From Trematomus loennbergii (Eukaryota; Chordata; Actinopteri; Perciformes; Nototheniidae): a DNA stretch of 64,000 nt. The position numbers and the translations under genes are program-made. The notes under the pieces were generated by a model that saw nothing but the letters and a program-made list of their open reading frames with translations, did not search any database and had not been told where the DNA came from. Numbering within the stretch: the first letter of the stretch is position 1; the number at the start of each line of letters is the position of its first letter. The DNA is taken from NCBI GenBank assembly GCA_012861695.1, contig JAAOOA010000002.1, positions 20,635,803 to 20,699,802 on the forward strand. Reading direction: 5' to 3'. Below, one piece after another: positions 1-12,230 of the stretch.

Positions 1-2471
1 AATACAAAGACAGGATGTTGGTTTGTCAGGCAGGTGTCGGATGCGAAGATGGTGTCCTGCATACGAATCCAACTGCCGACCAATGGTAACGTCTGACCAG
101 CAGTGCTTTATTCCTCCTTTTGTATGAGAAGTTTGAAGTATTACAGTCGATTTCACATGTGACAATACTTTTCATCCTGACTATGCCTAAACTTCATTCT
201 GGTCACTAAGTCTATAAGGCTGTGACATTGTATAGACTAAATAAAATATCATCTAATAAATGTCACCCTGATTTTGTGACATAATGTAATTGGGTAGAAT
301 AAGCATCAATAGTAGGATTAGTATTTAGCGCTAATGATGAACATGTTCTATGGCTGCATGTCATCAGCAGCTTTGTGCAAGTGAGAAAAGACGTCTTGAA
401 AGCATATTCTTTCACCTCTTGAGTGACACTGCTTCACATAAAGGTGCCTACAAGCAGTTTGCACAAGATACTGGGAAGAGTTACATTTGCTTTTATTATT
501 ATTTATTATTTTACATTGTGTTGTTTGTATAAATACATCTCAAATATTATCCGAAGATAGCTATATGTATGTTTTTCTTGAGGACTGATGAGCTTACCAG
601 GGTCAGTGAATGAAAATATTGTTTATTTTAAATCATTGTTTTCATCATTCAAACCATTTATATGTTATGTATAAACAGTCTCAACCATATCATTGGATGG
701 AAAATGCAAGACTATCTCTTACTGTTCATGGATTTTGTGATGGCAGTTAAAATCCCCTTTAAGCTATTGAACCTAATGACCTGTTTGGAAGTAAATCAAC
801 AAGTTCTAGTCACTGGCTGAAAATGTAGCTTTGTGGGTGCGTGTGTGTGGTCTTGCATTAATTTGCATTAATTTGTTGAGCTATAAAGTTTGTGATGAGG
901 CCATTTGCAGCATTCTGAGGCAAAACACCCCCTGAGTCTTCCTGAATGTCTTCTACCTCAGCTTTTGCATATTTTAGTTTTTTCTCAGCACTCACCTTAT
1001 GGGGGGAGTAAACTGTAAACAATTCTCGGTGAACCTGCTGTTTCTCGGAGGAGCTGATCTGTGGAGTAACGTGACTGACAGTGTGTTAGCTGTGTCGTTG
1101 AGTTCTGTACGTGTACATAAATGTGTGTCTGCTGCACTGTACCATTCAGGCTGCTGTTGAGCTTTTGAAGCAATTAATAGAAATCCTCAAGTGTGTTCAT
1201 CTTGACTCAATAGGCTATCTTTCAAGCAAACACACACACACACAAAGGACCAGTGCCAGGTCCAGTCCAGTGCCAGTGTGTGTGCGCTGGCAGTGCCAAG
1301 TGTGTCTTGCGGGCTGTTGTGTGGAGTGGGATTATGTTAATTTGTCCTTGGTGAAGGCACTCTCACCAACGCCTGCACTCAGGAGAGACAGACAGAGAGA
1401 GAGGGAAAGGAGTTGAGAAAACGAGTGGGAGAGAGCTGCAGTGGTAATAAGCAAGGAAAGAACAAAACGAACAGCAGAGAGATAGAAAAATAGGAAAGGC
1501 CTTAGGCGGATGGAAAGAAGTGGAGATGGAAGGAGAAGAGTGGAGTTTGGGATAATGAGGAAGAGAGAGAAAGACTGGGGAGGTTTAATCAGGTGGGTGA
1601 AGAAAATGAGCAAGAGAGGTAGTGGAGAAAGGAAGCATGATGAATGTGGGAGCATAATTGAAAAGGAATACATTTTATAGAGAAAGGATTGCTCTCCCAC
1701 CTCTCACTGCGATGCCACTCTTTTATAGTGAAAGTAGAGATACAAAGCAAAACTATAGAGTAGGGGGAGACATAGTGAATTGAGATCCATGGCCAAGGGT
1801 TTTGTGTAACATGGTTTAACCCCTCATACTGTACACCCCTGAACATATTTAAACCAGTAGATCCCAGCTTTGGAAACAAAGGCCCTCTGAGATTTCTGAA
1901 TATATTCACATTACCCTAAGTTTATTTTTCAATGGATATAGTGCAATGTTGTCAATGCACAGTATTATTAAACCCTGCACAACCAACTCTGCAATCATGT
2001 CAAATTCTCTCTTCTCAAACTTCCCGTTTTTTCTGTCCTTCAGGCCTCGTGAGTTCTAGTGACAAAAGCACTGCAGTGGTTGGACTGACTGTGTGTCTGA
2101 TCTTTTACAAAAAAAAGTCCTTACCAAGTCGTGTTAATTTCGCATGCTTGTGTTCAGCAGAAGCATGTGTGAAAAGTGCCTCAGAGAATTGAGCTCCCAT
2201 TCCTATTTGATTAGAAACAGTCTGAGTCGCTTGTTATTTGTTTGCACCTCAGTTGGATGTGTTTATCTGCTATCAGCACAGACAAGACATCCTATGGGCA
2301 CTGGTGTGTGTGAGCGTGTGTGAAGTGCTTCCAAAGCTGAAGCTGCGATAAGTTAGGAATTCAGGATTGGGAGGAGGCCAAGCGAGAGCGAGCGTGGAAT
2401 TGTGTAACTTTGGGATACTTGCAGATTTAAGCATTTGTGAAACGGCTCTTCCTCTGGAGTTTACCATATGT

Positions 2472-2551
2472 AAACTAGGAGACCTCCTTTGTGTGTGTGT
2501 TTGTGTGCGTGCAGGCATGTGTCTGCAGGCATGTGTGTGTGTGTGTGTGCG

Positions 2552-2584
<33 letters not shown>

Positions 2585-2594
2585 GCGCTATTAG
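2472..2594. repeat. GT-rich microsatellite, imperfect
   Basis: Runs of GT with GC and AT interruptions, read directly. They create spurious open frames on both strands. Confidence 0.9.
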
Positions 2595-2856
2595 AGCCCT
2601 CACTGGTTGTTCTTTGAGACAACAGCACCACCTGCTTGTGACTTTTAGTAACACCAACTTGAGGTGATCCCTACTCAGATATTTCATTTCCTTTTTTCAG
2701 TATTCCAGCTGACTCCAGGGTGACACTGAAGCTCTTACTGTAAATTAAAAGCAGGCTGCTGTTATTAATATACTGTCACGTGAGATTTGTACTGTCAGAA
2801 TGTGCTCAGGGTAACTTCTACAGCTAGTCAATAACATGCCAGTAAACTATATATAG

Positions 2857-3042
2857 TGGGCGGCTGTGGCTAAGTGGATAGAGTGCTGGACTTCGAATCA
2901 GGGGTAGCAAGTTTGAGTCCCACTGCAGTCAGCATGTCGTTGTGTCCCTGGGCAAGACACTTCACCCCAAATTGCTCCTGTGGGGATTGCCCACAGTATT
3001 GAGTCGCTTTGGATAAAAGCGTCTAACAAATGAAATGTAATG
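2857..3042 (+). mobile_element. tRNA-derived fish SINE (V-SINE-like)
   Basis: The head resembles an RNA polymerase III promoter. The A box TGGCTAAGTGG lies at 2867-2877 and a degenerate B box, GTTTGAGTCC, at 2911-2920. A body with TGGGCAAGACACTTCACCCC follows, then the tail motif TTTGGATAAAAGCGTCT, common in fish V-SINEs, and a short ATG/TAAT-rich 3' end. It lies in schip1 intron sequence in the same orientation as the gene. A reverse-oriented relative of its 3' half is at 26588-26722. The family name is from memory. Confidence 0.75.
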
Positions 3043-3202
3043 CAATATAAGTACCTTGGTTTGACGTGCCATGACAACAAGCATAAGCTTAAGAATCTTT
3101 GAGAAAGATAACTACTGTAATCCCTACCACCCTGACCTTATTGTGAAAGGTTATTAAGAAGACCATAAAGAGTAACCTTATCTTGTTAATGTTCTGTTGC
3201 AG

Positions 3203-6200
3203 GCCCAAAAGAATGAGAGGGAGTCGATCAGGCAGAAGTTGGCTCTGGGCAGCTTCTTCGACGATGGGCCGGGCATCTACACCAGCTGCAGCAAGAGCGG
3301 CAAACCCAGCCTGTCCTCACGGTAAGACCTCTGACTTATTTCTCAAACATAAACTGTGGCCGGTGGTTTTCAGGTATTTTTTGTGGTCACATCTCTGTGA
3401 AGAAGAATGTCCTGAAAGGGGATCCACCACAAAGTTAAGAGCAGTTTTTTTAGTGCCAAAGATACATGAATTTCAGCAGCATACAAGAGAAACAAAAACA
3501 TGGTAGGGTATAGGTCTTGGAATGATTTACTGTGTACCAGTAAAGGAAGAACAGACATGGAGGAAGAGAATGACAGGAAGCAGAGAGGAATTGTGAAGTG
3601 TGAGTGAGCCACGTACAGACAGACCATGAAGCTCTCACTTCTCAAAACACACACACACAAAGACGCTACTACCACCTCCTACACTGTAAGTTACTGGAAC
3701 TAGATGTCCTGTAAACACTCCAGTGCTCTTTGTATTCCTGTGATTTGAATCACGTGGATTCCTTAATAGTGCTGTTATGACTGATAGTGGTGGTTAAAGC
3801 CACATTGATGAGTACTTGGAAAAAGTAGGATGACAGTCATTTGTGCAATGCTTGTCTGGGTTACCAACGTTACTGACACACTGTATCAGAGCCCATCTGA
3901 TTCTGGGTTTTTGAGTGTGGTTGTAAAAATATGTACACACCAAGATATGTACAGAGTGAATTATTGTTAAAAGATAAAGTTCTCATGTTCCAAGACTGAG
4001 TCCCCTTTCTCTCCTACTTTCCTGTCTATCTTCAGATATTAATAAAGGCAAAAAGCCCAAAAATTATCTTAATCGAATCTGTGGTATTTCTGTTTGTAGA
4101 TTATTTCTACTTATCGGATAGCATATTGGCCAATACTACTGCTGATATATGCAATCATTTTGTAGGTTGTTTTGGAGGTTTTTAATGCTGCTACCCCAAA
4201 CAAAACCTCTCAGGCCCTATTTTAATGAAGACTGATTGGATGCTGTGTAATCAATCACCTCTGTTTGTAATTACTGCATTGAATAAGCAGATTATTGATC
4301 CACAGAGGGCTGGATCTACACTTAGTGATATTCTGCTGCTTCGTGGCACAAAAACACCCCACCGGTCCCAGGCAGATTGGATCAGACCTACCGGAGGCTT
4401 CCTGGATCGATCTTTATTGAAGAAAGAGGGGAGATGATTAAAAACAAAAGCCCTCTTTAATTCTATCCTCCGCCAACACTTTGCTCTGGTGGTGAAGGTA
4501 GCTTGTGTCTGTTAGGATCTTTTTTCCAATTTTCTTCATTTTCTTCTCTCTTTATCACTACTTCATAGAGTACACAGCTCACTTTGCATACTCTAAATCG
4601 TTTATTGAGGCAAAGCACTTTGTTGAACTCATCATAGGTCATTTGTATTGGCTGCTGAGCTGTGAACGTTGCTGTCCGAGTCGATGACTGCAGAATGAGC
4701 CCACCGTGACCTGACGTGACTCTTATCTGCATTTATGCTAATATGAACATCTCTCCCTGCAGGCTTCAGAGTGGGATGAACCTGCAGATCTGTTTTGTCA
4801 ACGACAGCGGCAGCGACAAGGACAGCGATGCAGACGACAGCAAGACAGAGACCAGTCTGGACACTCCTCTGTCCCCCATGGTATGCACTGTGTCCATTTG
4901 TGCACTTTGAAGCCTACACAGAGTTTTGATAGCATTTATCCAAAATTCAAGATTTCAAATAAATCTTGAAATGACTATGAATTGGGAATTTTGATTTACA
5001 GGGCTGACTGTGTCAAAGGGTGAAAGGGTAGAGATCTGATCGTAAGAAAGTGACATTCAGACTGAAGAATAATGAAACAGGGGAGGTATTCATTATGAAT
5101 CACATGGATAGATTGTGGTTTAGTTGCTCTATGAATGTCTTTGATCATGTTTTCTGGCCCGTTAACCAATTCACAAGCAGCAAATGAGAGGTGAACTGGA
5201 ATACGCTCACCATGGCCATGGATGACTGCACACATTAACCTCCCACCAGCTTGAGACACATTTAACAGAAAGAGGGGGAGAAGAGGAGAATTATTACCAC
5301 TCTACATGTTCATCTGCGCTCTCCTCACATCCCATCACTGACGTTCCTGTCAAATCTACATAAGAAAATGCAAAGAATACATAAATATTAATCTTCTGAC
5401 CTGGCCTTTCTTGTCTTTCCTTTTCTTTCTAATTCCCTTTTCATTGTCTTCTCCATATTTAATTCCACCCTCTCTTCCTCCTCTGTCCTCCCTGCAGTCC
5501 AAGCAGAGTTCGTCCTACTCGGACAGGGACACCACAGAGGACGACTCTGAGTCTCTGGAGGACATGGACTTTGTGAGTCGACAGAAGAAGCTGCAAGCGG
5601 AGGCAAAGCTGGCCTTGGCTATGGCCAAACCCATGGCCAAGATGCAGGTGGAGGTGGAGAAACAGAACCGCAAGAAATCCCCTGTGGCTGACCTGGTCAG
5701 TACCAGATTTGCACTGCTGTTGACCATGAAGTTTCAGATTAACAAGGCAAACTTTTGCCAAAAAATACCTAGTCTTATTTTCTATATGACTTCTGTATTT
5801 CCACATATTACACAATTCATTTATGTATATTTATAAAGATAATGTTAGCATGCAAATACTACACACAATATAAAAACTGGGACCATTAAATCCACTGATT
5901 TAAATGAATAGAATAATAGAATAGGCATAGTTGTTGTTTTCAAGCTTTTGGTTCTACCTGAGCAACTATAATCAGTATTTTCATATTAACAATGGATCAA
6001 CTGACTACTTACTTGTATGTGAAAGGGGTGTTTTAGTGATGAACTAACTTCCAGAGAATTCGCTCTGTCCTTTCCCTCAGCTCTACTGAGATTTATAGCA
6101 TCTTTCAGCTCATTGTTAAGATTTTACAACCAACAAACTTTACTGTTTTGATTCTTTCTTATGGTTCTAATCAGTTTTTGGCAAACCACTGTTTTGATCA

Positions 6201-9200
6201 AAAATCCCAATTAGTGACTAGATGGGGATGAATGTGTGACTTTCACCAGCCAATCCTTTTTGTTCTCTGAGTTGGTAGTATAAAAACAAGGCTTATTGTT
6301 TATAAAGAAGGCTTTGAAATTAGCCTCTGAGTAAGTCATACATTCCTATTTTCACCTTAAATAAACTAAGATGGCTATTTGGAACAGAGATCCACCAGAT
6401 GTGATGTATACAAATACATACGGTATAACTTTTTCTCTTTTTTTATTTTTTATGGTTAAGACATATTATGGTCATCATGTGACATTCAATTTCAAAAGAT
6501 ATCCATTATTTGGTTGATTAGTCAAAGTGGGAATAGATTGGTGGGTTGAGTTTCAGTAACATATGAGTATGAGCCGAACAGGTCACATGTGTATATTTTG
6601 ATGATATCATAGGAAGCCTCCCCCACCTCCTCGCTTTCTTCCTCTCGGCCCATTTAGAGGAAGGAAGGCGATGACGACACGGCTCATAATTTTTTCAGCC
6701 GTTTCTATCTGCCTCACTGCCTCCTCAGGAGCTCACACGCAAACACAGTCACACACCCACACTGTCAGATTTACACACATTATATATCCACCCAGAAGTG
6801 CGTTACTTATTCAGAGCAGAGATGGGCAGCTCGGCCGGGGCCATCTATAATTCATACGCCGGAGAGCATTGACTTCAGTGTTTAGGGATATAGCAGTGAG
6901 TGCTCTGCAGGCGGAAGACATAGCTGTCACATCTTGACAGTGAATAATAAGATGTATTAAAGACTCAGCCATCTGCCATGGTCTCAGCACTAGAGATCAA
7001 TTCATCTATAAAAGTTGCATGTGCTAAATGCTTCCCCAGAACACTGATCCTTAACTAAGGGGTACTAAGGGAATTGTGAAGTAGCTAAACTATGTGGGAA
7101 CAAAATTGAAATGATAAATTATTAAAAGCATATACAAATTCAAATAAGATTACACCTTCAACAAACACTTATTGCTACATAAATTGCATTAAAATGATTT
7201 GGGAAGTGACAAATCAAAAATAATAACGTAAAAACAATAGATATATTCAATAAATATTCAGTTAAGAGTCATCCAAATAGTTAGATTTATAATAAGGAAT
7301 TAGATTAAACATATAGCTATAAGTAATGGTTTTATTGTTTCAATTGTTAGCTTAAATGTAAGGATTGAATGGTAAAATAAATAGCTAAAGTATTGTATAA
7401 GTAGTTGAATTTATAATCTATAAGTCATTTATACAGTTGACAAAACTTGCTAAAAATATTGATAAACTTTTGAAATAAAAGTTTATTAAAAGAATTGGAT
7501 GAACAATAAGAATACTTTGCCCAAAGTAATGCATAAATAGTTTAAATAATAGCTTTAAGTGATGGATAAATGTTCAAAGGGCCGGATAAGACAGTTGTGG
7601 TAAACATTGACAACTGAATTGTATGAAAATGTATTGTTACAAACCACTTTTTATTAACTTAACTGATGAAATACTTAAGTTAATCTGATAATATAATTAG
7701 TCCCACAGTGGGCACATCTTTAGTGTTACAGCAGACACAGAGTGCAAAAACAAGAGTTATCAATTAGAGAAGGACGAAAATGATCATTCATAAGTGAACA
7801 GCAAAGAGACATGGGGGGATATATCAAACTACAAAAGACCAATCACTCTTGTTGGTTTAGTTCAAAAGTAACTGTCAATGGAAAAATGAAGTGAATTCGG
7901 CCCGCTCAATAAGCCTGAATCCAACTGTTAGCCTGTGTACTGGGAGTTTTTTTTTTCCCTAAATTTGTACACACAGAGTCACTGACAAAAAGTAAAGTAA
8001 TCGTGAGAAGAAAGGGGAAATTATTCAGATTCTACTGTAAAACCGCAATCCTCTCGCTCAACTTCAATCAGAGGTAGATGCAGTTCCTCAATCTGACAAA
8101 GAGTCATCGCTGGAGATTCTGCTGCTTTAAAGATTCTGCTGCTTTAAAGATTCTGCTGCTTTAAAGATTCTGCTGCTTTAAAGATTCTGCTGCTTTAAAG
8201 ATTCACTCAGTGATTTGAGATCGCACGAATCAGTCAGAAGTCAGAAGACTGACCTGTTGAGTCATGAACATCGTCTCTGAGCTCTCCTCCTCAAATTTCC
8301 TCTGACATCACAATTATCTCTTTGCCACGTCTCGGTCCACTGCCATGTGTGCGTTGTCCTGTCCCTCGAAACTGAAACTGACACCTTTAGTACAGTTGGT
8401 CATAGAGCCAATGTGAAAGTGAAAGAAGGGTGAGACATGACATCAAAAACATGCAAAACCAGAGCGGGCACATTTTCTTACCTACTGTTTGTCAATAATG
8501 GATATAAAGTGGGAGGGAAAATGAAAGAATGTAGAATCGGTTGGATGGGCGTGTTGATCGAAGGAGAGTCTGGTAAACAACAGGCAAACTCTCTGCCAAT
8601 TTGATGCACACGCCAAATGTTATTCCATGTTGTGACGACACTCCAAAGTTGACTGAGAACATAATACGTTGTCAATTAGTCAAAGTCACTGTTTGGAGTC
8701 AATACAATATTAAGCACTACATGAAACAGAAGCCTTTCATTTTCACTCATAAGGAGTAATGTGTTTATTCTCACCGTTTGTTGTTGCTGTACCTTTGTCT
8801 TGGATCACACATTTTCAAAGTTCCAGTATAAAGGGAAAGGGAAATCAGATTGTAATTTTTAAAATGAGATATTAATAGAAACTTGCTCCAGTTTCTAATA
8901 TGAGAAACATCAGCATCACTACTGGCTTCAACTCTACACATTCACTAAGTTCATGTGCTGTTTATTTGTTTAACAAAAAGGACTGTCTTTCTACTTGGAA
9001 TCCCCCAGCTTAACAGTGTCCCTAAACATTTTAGAATTAGTAAGATTCCTTTTTATTTCATCTGGGGCATTATCAGGAGAAGCCAAGAGACTGGACTTTT
9101 TCCAAATGTTCCCAGCTCCAAATCATAAAGCCTATTTGATCATTCATTTTTTAAGAATTGTTTCTAAGTGGACCAAATCCAAAAACACAGAACATGATTC

Positions 9201-11770
9201 AAATAAAATGTTCTACAGTAGTAATATAGATGGCTATGGGTTGATGAGAGGATGACTGGCAGAGGAAAGAGGAAATATGTGGATATAAATGTCAGGATGG
9301 CATGGCATGGCAGGAAGAGGAAGCAGCGCAGCGATTGCCAGCAGGCAGGAAAACAGGAACAAAGCACAGGAAACAAGCTAGCATTCACCTGGGTAACAAG
9401 TACACAATAAACACTTTCCTTCAAAATATATTATATCTTGGCTAGAGCATACCACCAAGACTGGAGCTGGGGTTGGTTTACTTAAGAGGTGATGAGCTGA
9501 ATGCAGGCAGGTTTGCTGGTAGGGTTAGGGGTGAGGGAACAAGTCTTACACACACACACAGAGAGGCAAACAGGGGCATGAAATACAAAGGAAAACACAA
9601 AGGAGGGACAGGGGCACACATTTTGATTATTCTTTTTCAGGTATAGATCAATTGCTTTGTGTAAAATGTCAGAACAGTTGTAAAAGATAACAGTGCCAGT
9701 TCAGTGAGAGAAAAATCCAACAAACCTCCCTTTTGAGAATCTGGCACCAGTACATTTCTGGCAGTTTTTCTTCATACATTATTTAAAAGTTTGATGGATT
9801 ATCGGAGTTGTTGTTGAATAATTGTCTGTCAACAGATTCTGTCAATACAGCAGACTAATTGTTTTTGGGATTCTTATTTATTCATGTCTATATATTTTAC
9901 AAGACAAAAGATCCATGAGTTTATGCTCTTTTTGCTGCATGAAATACATAATTCAACACAAATGCCTATAAAGGGAATTGCATAAATATGTGAAAGACAA
10001 GTCATACAACAGGAACATGTTTCTTTGTAGATTAACCCTGTTTTAACCTGTGCATAAAGATGTCTAGTGTTTCTTTTTCATGTAACCCTGTTTCTTTGTG
10101 TGTATTTTTCTGGCAGCTTCCACACATGCCTCACATCAGTGAGTGTCTAATGAAAAGAAGCCTGAAGCCCACCGACTTGAGAGACATGACGCTGGGACAG
10201 CTCCAGGTTATAGTCAATGACCTGCACTCCCAGATCGAGAGTGAGTTGACCACAAACACACATACAACGAGTTACTACTTTCAATTGCAGATATGACCAA
10301 ATGGGGAAAAACATGAACATGCATACTGACCCCTACCGTTCTAAGTGGATGTGAAAGTACTTTTAATTATGTTCGACAATTCATAGAATTTTACCAGTTC
10401 ACAGCTTCCCTGTGAGTATTTACTGTCACTGCACTGAACTGAGCATTGACCCTGCTACTCAGGGATGAATAATCTCTCAGCTAACATTAACCAGCTCCAA
10501 AATTCCCCCAAATGAGTCCAGAGTCATAAGCTGATTTTTACTTACATACAGATTTTCCCTTTAAAATGTCTTTTGTGTGTGCTTCATATTTTCTGAAAAA
10601 AGGAGAAACAATAGCTGAAAAACATGTGATGTGAGAACAACCACATTTGTGTGGTCCGAGTGTCAATACTCATTATGGGTTTGATGGCTTTGTGAGTCAT
10701 TTTATCAACACGTAATGAAAGCAGTATGGTAGTGTTTCATGCAGATATATTGTCCATCTATTGATAAGGGTCACAGTATATGTGGTGTTTAAAGTATTTC
10801 CATATTGTACATATATGATGTAAATACATTCCTGCTTTGTCATTACGATAAGTTTGTAGCCTGACATGACGTTTATATTCTTCCTCGTGTTATCTGCCCC
10901 TGCAGCTCTGAATGAGGAGCTTGTCCAGTTGCTGCTGATTCGGGATGAACTACACATGGAGCAAGATGCCATGCTGGTTGACATAGAGGACCTCACCAGG
11001 TGATGAGGCATTTAATGAGGACCTTATTCACTGTGTGAAGCTGACCAAGCAAGGAGGCAGAGAGTTCAAATATAACCCGGTGTGGGCATTTATTAAATCA
11101 TGGGCACATGATTCACAGCCTCAATATGACTGTTACCCATGAACACAGTGACCAGCAACAAGGATCTCACACACACACTAACAGGAAAACAGAACCTAAA
11201 TACACACAGACTAATCAAACCAACAAGACACAGGTGAAGGGGGAGGAGACAACACAGGGCACCAGGTGAACGCAATCACCAGCAACAGACAAGACGGGAG
11301 GGGAACACTTTTCAAACTAAAACACCAACGAAGCTATACAATCCGTAACGGAGGCCGAGATCTATGGCCCCAAAGATCAACCCCCGTTAAAACCACAAAA
11401 AGGCACAAATAACTTTTTCCCACTTGTAGTTGTCGTCCCTAAAACTTGTGAACACTTTCATGTGTGACATTTTTGGGGAATCCCTTCAACAAATAGTAAC
11501 TCAAACAGAAGTAAATAGTGCATTTGTTATAGATATTTGTAGTCGCAGATTTAGTGCGCTTACTGAGCATGTAGTGCAGCAGGACCATGTATTTGTTATT
11601 TGCTTGGTTTTTTGGGGGTTTTCTTTTGGGTTTTTTCTTCACAACAAAATGAATAAATACATCACCAGTCTTATCCTCTCTATAACTGTATGTATAATAA
11701 CCTTTTCTCTTTTTCCAGGCATGCTGAGAGCCAACAGAAACATTTGGCTGAGAGGACCCTATCCAAATAA
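3203..11770 (+). CDS. schip1: schwannomin-interacting protein 1, C-terminal six exons (5' end outside window)
   Basis: Exons: 3203-3321, 4763-4880, 5498-5695, 10117-10240, 10906-10999 and 11719-11770 (TAA at 11768-11770). All have GT-AG borders and join in frame to 235 codons including the stop. The product begins [20 protein letters not shown], followed by a Ser/Asp-rich acidic stretch ([17 protein letters not shown]), a basic/Ala-rich region ([20 protein letters not shown]) and a C-terminal leucine-rich coiled coil with ESLNEELV-like heptads (here [17 protein letters not shown]). This matches SCHIP1, known as a partner of the NF2 product schwannomin and, as IQCJ-SCHIP1, of ankyrin-G at axon initial segments and nodes of Ranvier. 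The acidic Ser region fits known CK2 phosphorylation of the family. The protein ends AERTLSK rather than the mammalian AEKMPAK. The 4.4-kb intron 5696-10116 is the largest seen. Upstream IQCJ-type or alternative first exons are not in the window. Confidence 0.95.
3322..4762 (+). other. schip1 intron
   Basis: Bounded by a GTAAG donor and a CTCCCTGCAG acceptor. Apart from a CA run near 3648, I see no feature. Confidence 0.85.
4881..5497 (+). other. schip1 intron
   Basis: GTATGC donor; long pyrimidine tract before CCTGCAG at 5497. No other feature recognised. Confidence 0.85.
6610..6900. promoter_or_regulatory. Candidate conserved non-coding element in schip1 intron
   Basis: A mixed-composition block (TTTAGAGGAAGGAAGG, CATAATTTTTTCAGCC, GGCCATCTATAATTCA) inside otherwise AT-rich intron. 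The complexity and homeodomain-like AT cores suggest an enhancer, but this is judged by eye with no cross-species comparison. Confidence 0.25.
8114..8204. repeat. 17-bp tandem repeat, five copies
   Basis: Unit AGATTCTGCTGCTTTAA is repeated exactly five times (8114-8130, 8131-8147, 8148-8164, 8165-8181, 8182-8198), then a partial copy. It is a young, length-variable minisatellite in schip1 intron. Confidence 0.95.
10241..10905 (+). other. schip1 intron
   Basis: GTGAGT donor after a split codon (GAG A) and a CCCTGCAG acceptor. No other feature seen. Confidence 0.85.
11000..11718 (+). other. Last schip1 intron with a probable interspersed repeat
   Basis: The intron runs from GTGATG to TTTTCCAG. 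Its first part (about 11040-11400) has the look of a dispersed fish repeat: an AC-rich stretch with ACCAGGTGAACGCAATCACC and repeated ACACAC/AACAG motifs. I cannot assign it to a family. Confidence 0.5.
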
Positions 11771-12230
11771 GATGCCAGTCTCTGCTCCACCCTCCCCCCT
11801 CTCCCCTCTCCCCTCTCCCCCCCCCCCTCCTGCCCAGCTAAGCTCCCGCTCCAAACCAGACTTTCCCCCTGGCCATTCCACCTCTGCTCCGTGTCGATCC
11901 AAACCCCCCGCTTGTCCCCAGTATTTTGCTCCTTGCTGCTTCCCCATCTCCCCTTGTCTCCCTTCCTGTCCAAACCCACTGCAGCAGCAGCACAGAAGAA
12001 GCTTCTGTGGTTTTCTCCCAGCGCTAAGGATGGAGGAGCACTTCCTGCTTCCTGGGAGAAAAAGGAAACTGATTGTGTGTTGTCATGGATTCTGTACCCA
12101 GCTTCCTGTGCAGTGATCGGCCTTGCTTTGCTATCGTTTCTTTTTAACTTTCTACATTCGCCACTAAATTATAACTGTCAAATGCAAAAATTGTGGGAAA
12201 AAATAAAATAATAGTGAAAAATTAAGTAGA
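11771..12230 (+). other. schip1 3' UTR
   Basis: Begins after the TAA with a C/T-rich tract of CCCTCT repeats (about 11785-11830). AATAAA at 12202-12207 would give a 3' UTR of roughly 450 nt. A second cluster of AATAAA-like hexamers near 12630 could serve a longer transcript. Two open frames (11430-12116 and 11891-12211) overlap this region and are not credible as proteins. Confidence 0.7.
12202..12207 (+). terminator. Candidate poly(A) signal of schip1
   Basis: AATAAA hexamer 432 nt after the stop codon, in A-rich sequence. Other candidates lie further on. Confidence 0.5.

Larger units (their letters stand above)
1..3202. other. Non-coding sequence before the first visible schip1 exon (intron)
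   Basis: The first recognisable schip1 exon opens in mid-protein at 3203, so this stretch should be intron of that gene. It holds a purine-rich tract (about 1380-1640), a GT-rich microsatellite (about 2489-2590) and a tRNA-derived SINE (2857-3042). I looked for the alternative first exon of the short SCHIP1 isoform and did not find it. The open frames here are short and overlap simple repeats. Confidence 0.6.
5696..10116 (+). other. Large schip1 intron
   Basis: About 4.4 kb between a GTCAGT donor and a TTCTGGCAG acceptor. It is AT-rich around 7080-7700. It contains a possible conserved non-coding block (6610-6900) and a 17-bp tandem repeat (8114-8204). No convincing exon was found. Confidence 0.8.

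Noticed and set aside
1332..1700. Leu/Ser-rich 122-residue open frame
   Set aside because: Antisense translation of a GA-rich tract.
11430..12116. 228-residue open frame across the last schip1 exon and 3' UTR
   Set aside because: It runs through the last schip1 intron and exon in a different frame, and its Pro/Ser-rich part comes from a C/T tract. No family features.
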